Below, one piece after another: positions 6,756 through 9,709 of a stretch of DNA of 9,709 nt. A program made the position numbers and the translations under genes. Origin of the DNA: an uncultured Eubacterium sp. (GTDB taxonomy: Bacteria > Bacillota > Clostridia > Peptostreptococcales > Anaerovoracaceae); assembly GCA_946614405.1 (NCBI GenBank), contig CAMOGZ010000040.1:1-9709 (forward strand). Reading direction: 5' to 3'. Every line of letters starts with the position of its first letter. Position 1 is the first letter of the stretch. A model generated the notes under the pieces. It did not search any database. It had not been told where the DNA came from and saw only the letters and a program-made list of their open reading frames with translations.

Positions 6756-8513
6756 TTACCTCTTTTCGTTTACTGCTTTCTTAACGTACTCCAGCACCTC
6801 TTCCGGGGTCATGTCGACCTGGGCTCCCGCGGTGGTCAGATGGCCGCCGCCTCCCAGCTTCTCCATGATGACCTGGACATTGATCTCTCCCAGAGATCTG
6901 GCACTGATCACGGTCTTTCCTTTGTCATTGCGCCCGGCCACAAAGCTTGCCCGGACATCTTTAATATTCAACAGTTCATCCGCCACCTGTGAGTGGATGA
7001 TCTGGGCCTCACGGTTCTCTCCTTCGCAGATGGACGTGGCCACACCGTTACTGTGGATCGCCGCCGATGCGATGGCTCTGGCCCTCACCCGGAAGGACTC
7101 CATGTCGATCTGGAAGAATCGCTTGACCTCGGTGGTGTCGGCTCCGGAACGTCGCAGCCATGCCGCCGCCTCGAAGGTCCGCACGCCGGTCTTCACGGCG
7201 AATCGGTTGGTATCTATGGTCATGCCGCCCAGGAGCGCCTCTGCCTCCAGCTTCTCCAGCACCCGCTTGGGTCCTGCGTACTGCAGGATCTCCGAGACCA
7301 GTTCCGCTGCGGAGCTGGCATAGGGCTCGATGTAGGACAGTGCCGCGCCCTTGATGGCGTCGGTGGCCCTTCTGTGATGGTCGATGATGGCGAGCTTGGC
7401 TCCGGACTCCAGCAGTCCCGGGCACTCCAGGTAGCTGGCTCTGTGGGTGTCCACGATGACCAGCAAAGTCTTCTCATCCGCCCAGTCCATGGCCTGCTCC
7501 CCTGTCACAAAGTGGTACTTGCCGGTTTCTATGGCCTGTTTGTATATGACCTGAAGAGATTCGTTTACTTCATTCAGGACGATGGTTGCATCCTTGCCGT
7601 TCATCTTGCAGACACGGAAGATTCCCAGAGCAGATCCGAAGGCGTCCATATCCGGATTGGTATGGCCCATGATGTAAATACGCTCCGCCTCTCCGATCAT
7701 CTGCTTCAGTCTGTGGGCAATGACCCTGGATTTGCCTTTGTTCGCCTTCTCCACGGTCTGCAGCTTGCCGCCGTAGTAGTCCGTCTGGTTCTCATCCTTG
7801 ACCACAGCCTGGTCTCCCCCGCGGCCGAGGGCCATGTCCAGCGCGGCGCTGGCGTTCTCCTCGGTGTCCACGAGATTCTCCCCGCCGACACCTACGCCGA
7901 TGGAGAAACTCATTGGGAAGTCCGCTTCTGTCTCGATCTGCCGCACCTCGTCCAGGATGGCAAACTTGCTGTCCGTCATCCCCTTCAGGAAGGCATGCTC
8001 GAAATAGAAGACATATTCATTCTCCTTGTGTCTTACGATGGAGGCCTTGTTCTCAGCGGCCCATTTGCGGACGGTCTTGTCCAGCAGGGACGTGATGGAC
8101 ATTCTCATGTCCGGCGGCGTGCTGGCGATCAGCTCATCGTAATTGTCGATGCGCACGATGCACACGCAGGTCTTCTCTGCCTCGTATTTCGCCCGCAGCT
8201 TGGCATAGCCGGTGACGTCGTCAAAAAATACGTAAATACTGGGGTCCTCTTCCGGCCCCTCCAGGCTTGTGTGGATCTGGAAACTCTTGTCGCTGCGTTC
8301 CACGATCTTGCCGGTTCCTCTGTCGACGTAGCTCTTCAGCTCCTCCAGCTTGCAACCGGTCAATGCGAAGAAATCGCTCCCCACGATCTCATCGTAGATG
8401 AAGACCTCTCCGATCCGGCTGTTGCAGGCCACGACCTTTCCGTTGCTGTCTACGATACAAACAGGAACAGGGACTGCCTCCAGCAGTCTTTTCTCAAAAA
8501 AACTCTCACTCAT
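6756..8513 (-). CDS. gdpP: GdpP-type c-di-AMP phosphodiesterase lacking membrane helices
   Basis: Predicted to hydrolyse cyclic di-AMP to pApA. The 585 residues fall into a PAS-like domain (about 9-100), a degenerate GGDEF domain (about 113-250) and a DHH-DHHA1 catalytic module (about 276-585). In the GGDEF domain the signature loop is replaced by KENEY at 163-167, and the GdpP-typical string ALGRGGDQ is at 228-235. DHH metal motifs are intact: HTNPDMDAFGS (H284, D288, D290), VDTH (D355), DHH (378-380) and GGGGH in DHHA1 (554-558). B. subtilis GdpP has about 659 residues and begins with two membrane helices; here they are missing. An in-frame TGA at 8552-8550 rules out a longer start, so the protein is probably cytosolic. 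The last codons AAG AGG TAA contain the ribosome binding site of rplI, 7 nt away. The gdpP-rplI-dnaB order is common in Firmicutes. Confidence 0.9.
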   Translation of the reverse strand: MSESFFEKRLLEAVPVPVCIVDSNGKVVACNSRIGEVFIYDEIVGSDFFALTGCKLEELKSYVDRGTGKIVERSDKSFQIHTSLEGPEEDPSIYVFFDDVTGYAKLRAKYEAEKTCVCIVRIDNYDELIASTPPDMRMSITSLLDKTVRKWAAENKASIVRHKENEYVFYFEHAFLKGMTDSKFAILDEVRQIETEADFPMSFSIGVGVGGENLVDTEENASAALDMALGRGGDQAVVKDENQTDYYGGKLQTVEKANKGKSRVIAHRLKQMIGEAERIYIMGHTNPDMDAFGSALGIFRVCKMNGKDATIVLNEVNESLQVIYKQAIETGKYHFVTGEQAMDWADEKTLLVIVDTHRASYLECPGLLESGAKLAIIDHHRRATDAIKGAALSYIEPYASSAAELVSEILQYAGPKRVLEKLEAEALLGGMTIDTNRFAVKTGVRTFEAAAWLRRSGADTTEVKRFFQIDMESFRVRARAIASAAIHSNGVATSICEGENREAQIIHSQVADELLNIKDVRASFVAGRNDKGKTVISARSLGEINVQVIMEKLGGGGHLTTAGAQVDMTPEEVLEYVKKAVNEKR

Positions 8514-8520
8514 TGTTCTG

Positions 8521-8525
8521 TCCTC
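8521..8525 (-). promoter_or_regulatory. Shine-Dalgarno that sets the gdpP start
   Basis: GAGGA on the minus strand lies 7 nt before the ATG at 8513. The longer reading frame from GTG at 8534 would put this site inside the coding sequence, and that GTG has no ribosome binding site of its own. The ATG at 8513 is therefore preferred. Confidence 0.7.
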
Positions 8526-8556
8526 ACAGGGCACCGTATAGTCTGCCCATCATAAT

Positions 8557-8585
8557 ATTGTATCACAGGAAGAACAGTTCTGCAA
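8557..8585 (-). promoter_or_regulatory. Candidate internal promoter before gdpP
   Basis: On the minus strand TTGCAG (8585-8580) is separated by 17 nt from TACAAT (8562-8557), which carries an extended TG at 8565-8564. The -10 is good (5 of 6 plus TGn) and the -35 weak (3 of 6). The spacing is ideal, and it lies in the only real gap between genes in the window. It would allow gdpP and the ribosome/replication genes to be expressed without the upstream propeller gene. An overlapping TATTAT just downstream is an alternative -10. Inferred from sequence only. Confidence 0.5.
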
Positions 8586-8591
8586 TGCAGA
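8579..8591. repeat. 13-bp perfect palindrome after the propeller gene stop codon
   Basis: TCTGCAATGCAGA is a 6-bp inverted repeat around one central base, directly next to the TAA stop of the upstream gene and overlapping the proposed -35 box of gdpP. It is too short and lacks a T-run, so it is not a terminator. It could be an operator half-site pair or chance. Confidence 0.35.
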
Positions 8592-9671
8592 TTAGCTCTT
8601 GTCCAGGCGGTTCTTCTTGGATCCGTCGATATTGCAGATGTAAAGATGATCCACGTACTCACCATTTTTGTCGAAGTCGAAGTACATCAGTTTATTGTTC
8701 TGGCAGCAGAGGTACCGGACATTGGTATCCTCGATGACGGTGAAGCTGCCATTTCCGTCTTTATCCACGGACTTGATGCGGTTGTCCGCAGAGGGATCGC
8801 CGAAGTATACCTTATCCCCCTCCACCAGGAGCACGTCAACGGAGACCTCCTCCGCCAGCACCTTGGTTTCCTTGGATTTCAGGTCGATCCGCACCAGGGA
8901 TGTGGTCTCGGCCTCATCATCCTCCGGCCGCACCAGGTAATAGCCGTAGGTCCCGTCGGTGACAAAGCGCATAGCCCGGTCCTCGGTGACCAGGGCGTCC
9001 TTCTCCGTCTCCATCTCGTAGACGTGGACCTTCTCGTCCTTTGCGTCCACGTAGTACACCAGGTCCCCTGCCACAAAGTTATCATAGGTGGTCTTCACCA
9101 TGATGGCCTCGCTCTCCGTACCATCCAGGTTGCAGCGGTAGAATGCGACATTATTGAACTCGTAATCTTCTCCCTCACCCAGATTGTAGTAGATCTCATC
9201 CCCCACGATCTGAACATCCATGGCGTCCTCGATCAGCGTGGTCTCACCCTTGCCGTCGGGAGCCATGCTCACCAGAGCAGGACCGAGATCGCGGTACCAC
9301 AGCACCGCGTAGAGAACGTCATCCTTGAAGGTGATATAGGTGGGATCGCAGTCCTGCACCAGGACCTGATAATCCTTGCCGTCCAGATGGGAACGCACCA
9401 GCCGGCCGTTGCCGCTGTCCGCGTCAAAATCGGTGAAATAGACCCAGTCCTTCCAGATGGCAAAGACTCCCTCACTGTTGTGATTGCTCATCTCCCGTTT
9501 CACCGTATCATAATCGATGCCCTCCGTCTGGATCAGTTCCGTGCTGTCCACCTGCTGCTGTTTCTGGTCCTGGACATCCTCCTTCTTCTGCATGGTGTGG
9601 AATACCGCAGCCACCAGGACCACCGCCACCACCAGAAGAGCGATCAGGGCTCGTTTGAAATTCTTACTCAT
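8592..9671 (-). CDS. Signal-anchored DUF5050-type beta-propeller protein
   Basis: A 359-aa protein of unknown function, predicted to sit outside the membrane. Residues 8-25 form one hydrophobic helix after a short basic start (KNFKR). No lipobox cysteine follows, so this is a signal anchor or an uncleaved or cleaved signal peptide, not a lipoprotein. From residue 76 I count seven repeats of about 40 residues, each built as 'D-x-V-Y-Y/F ... L-x-x-x-x-x-D-G-x', starting near 76, 118, 158, 203, 242, 286 and 326. This fits the DUF5050 family and a seven-bladed beta-propeller. The protein is very acidic and has DxDx(D/N)-type loops at 81-87, 303-308 and 332-337. It has its own promoter and ribosome binding site and ends 78 nt before the c-di-AMP phosphodiesterase gene, a place often taken by a membrane protein (YybS/DUF2232) in other Firmicutes. 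The fold is well supported; the function is not known. Confidence 0.75.
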   Translation of the reverse strand: MSKNFKRALIALLVVAVVLVAAVFHTMQKKEDVQDQKQQQVDSTELIQTEGIDYDTVKREMSNHNSEGVFAIWKDWVYFTDFDADSGNGRLVRSHLDGKDYQVLVQDCDPTYITFKDDVLYAVLWYRDLGPALVSMAPDGKGETTLIEDAMDVQIVGDEIYYNLGEGEDYEFNNVAFYRCNLDGTESEAIMVKTTYDNFVAGDLVYYVDAKDEKVHVYEMETEKDALVTEDRAMRFVTDGTYGYYLVRPEDDEAETTSLVRIDLKSKETKVLAEEVSVDVLLVEGDKVYFGDPSADNRIKSVDKDGNGSFTVIEDTNVRYLCCQNNKLMYFDFDKNGEYVDHLYICNIDGSKKNRLDKS

Positions 9672-9676
9672 AGGTT

Positions 9677-9683
9677 CCCCCTT
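9677..9683 (-). promoter_or_regulatory. Strong Shine-Dalgarno of the propeller gene
   Basis: The minus strand reads AAGGGGG, then five bases, then the ATG at 9671. This is a strong, well-spaced ribosome binding site and fixes the start of the gene. Confidence 0.7.
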
Positions 9684-9696
9684 TCTATGTGTAAGT

Positions 9697-9705
9697 ATTA
9701 TACCA
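9697..9705 (-). promoter_or_regulatory. Extended -10 promoter element of the first gene (cut by window edge)
   Basis: On the minus strand TGGTATAAT reads as a perfect TATAAT (9702-9697) preceded by the TGn extension typical of sigma-A promoters in Firmicutes. A start about 7 nt downstream, near 9690, would give a leader of roughly 20 nt that already holds the ribosome binding site. The -35 box would lie beyond 9709, outside the window, so the promoter is only half visible. Its position directly before the first gene supports it as the main promoter of that gene and possibly of the whole run. Confidence 0.7.
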
Positions 9706-9709
9706 TAAA

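Noticed and set aside
8514..8534. GTG at 8534 as the gdpP start
   Set aside because: It has no ribosome binding site and would place the GAGGA of the ATG at 8513 inside the coding sequence.
6993..8555. 520-codon open frame on the plus strand opposite gdpP
   Set aside because: It is antisense to a gene with full GdpP motifs, its product shows no recognisable domain and a skewed H/G/V/L composition, and it arises from GC-rich third positions.
8514..8591. c-di-AMP (ydaO-type) riboswitch or terminator in the gap before gdpP
   Set aside because: The gap is only 78 nt, far too short for that riboswitch, and there is no GC-rich stem followed by a T-run.
1..9709. Mobile elements, CRISPR arrays, tRNA or rRNA genes, toxin-antitoxin or defence genes
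   Set aside because: Genes fill nearly the whole window, all belong to recognisable non-mobile families or the propeller protein, and no direct repeats or RNA gene patterns were seen.

Overview
All nine genes in this 9.7 kb window lie on the minus strand and read right to left, with almost no space between them. The families and gene order point to a Firmicute of class Clostridia. The support is the GdpP family c-di-AMP phosphodiesterase, bL9, a DnaB helicase next to a DnaD-type primosome protein, RNase M5 paired with RsmA/KsgA, a DivIC/FtsB-like protein and an LtaS-type sulfatase-fold enzyme. By eye the base composition is rather GC-rich for the class, with strong G/C preference at third codon positions, so long shadow frames appear opposite several genes. 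I cannot name the genus; a family such as Anaerovoracaceae (Family XIII) is a guess.

Layout in transcription order. At the right edge an extended -10 (TGGTATAAT) and a strong Shine-Dalgarno precede a signal-anchored, seven-repeat, probable beta-propeller protein of the DUF5050 type (9671-8592). A 78-nt gap with a candidate internal promoter follows. Then comes a compact run: a GdpP-type phosphodiesterase without membrane helices (8513-6756), rplI (6748-6305), dnaB (6305-4992), a DnaD-family primosome protein with an added C-terminal zinc domain (4987-3719), a DivIC/FtsB-like division protein (3717-3394), rnmV (3404-2844), rsmA/ksgA (2887-2018) and an LTA-synthase-family enzyme (2005-5). Junctions within this run range from a 44-nt overlap to a 12-nt gap. 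I see no rho-independent terminator. A perfect AAGGAG begins at the last stop codon, at the left edge, so the operon probably continues.

The run joins c-di-AMP turnover, ribosome production (bL9, 5S maturation, 16S dimethylation), replicative helicase and its loading, division, and cell-envelope polymer synthesis. This is mainly a housekeeping growth operon; I find no mobile element, CRISPR array, RNA gene or defence system.

The most unusual item is the DnaD-family protein. It has a winged helix, two DnaD C-terminal domains (each with a YxxxVxxxW signature) and a tail that looks like the helicase-binding zinc domain normally at the N-terminus of the DnaI/DnaC loader, but with no AAA+ ATPase. 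Next are the loss of the GdpP membrane anchor, possible calcium-binding loops in the propeller protein, and an IPT/TIG-like C-terminal domain on the LTA-synthase-like protein.
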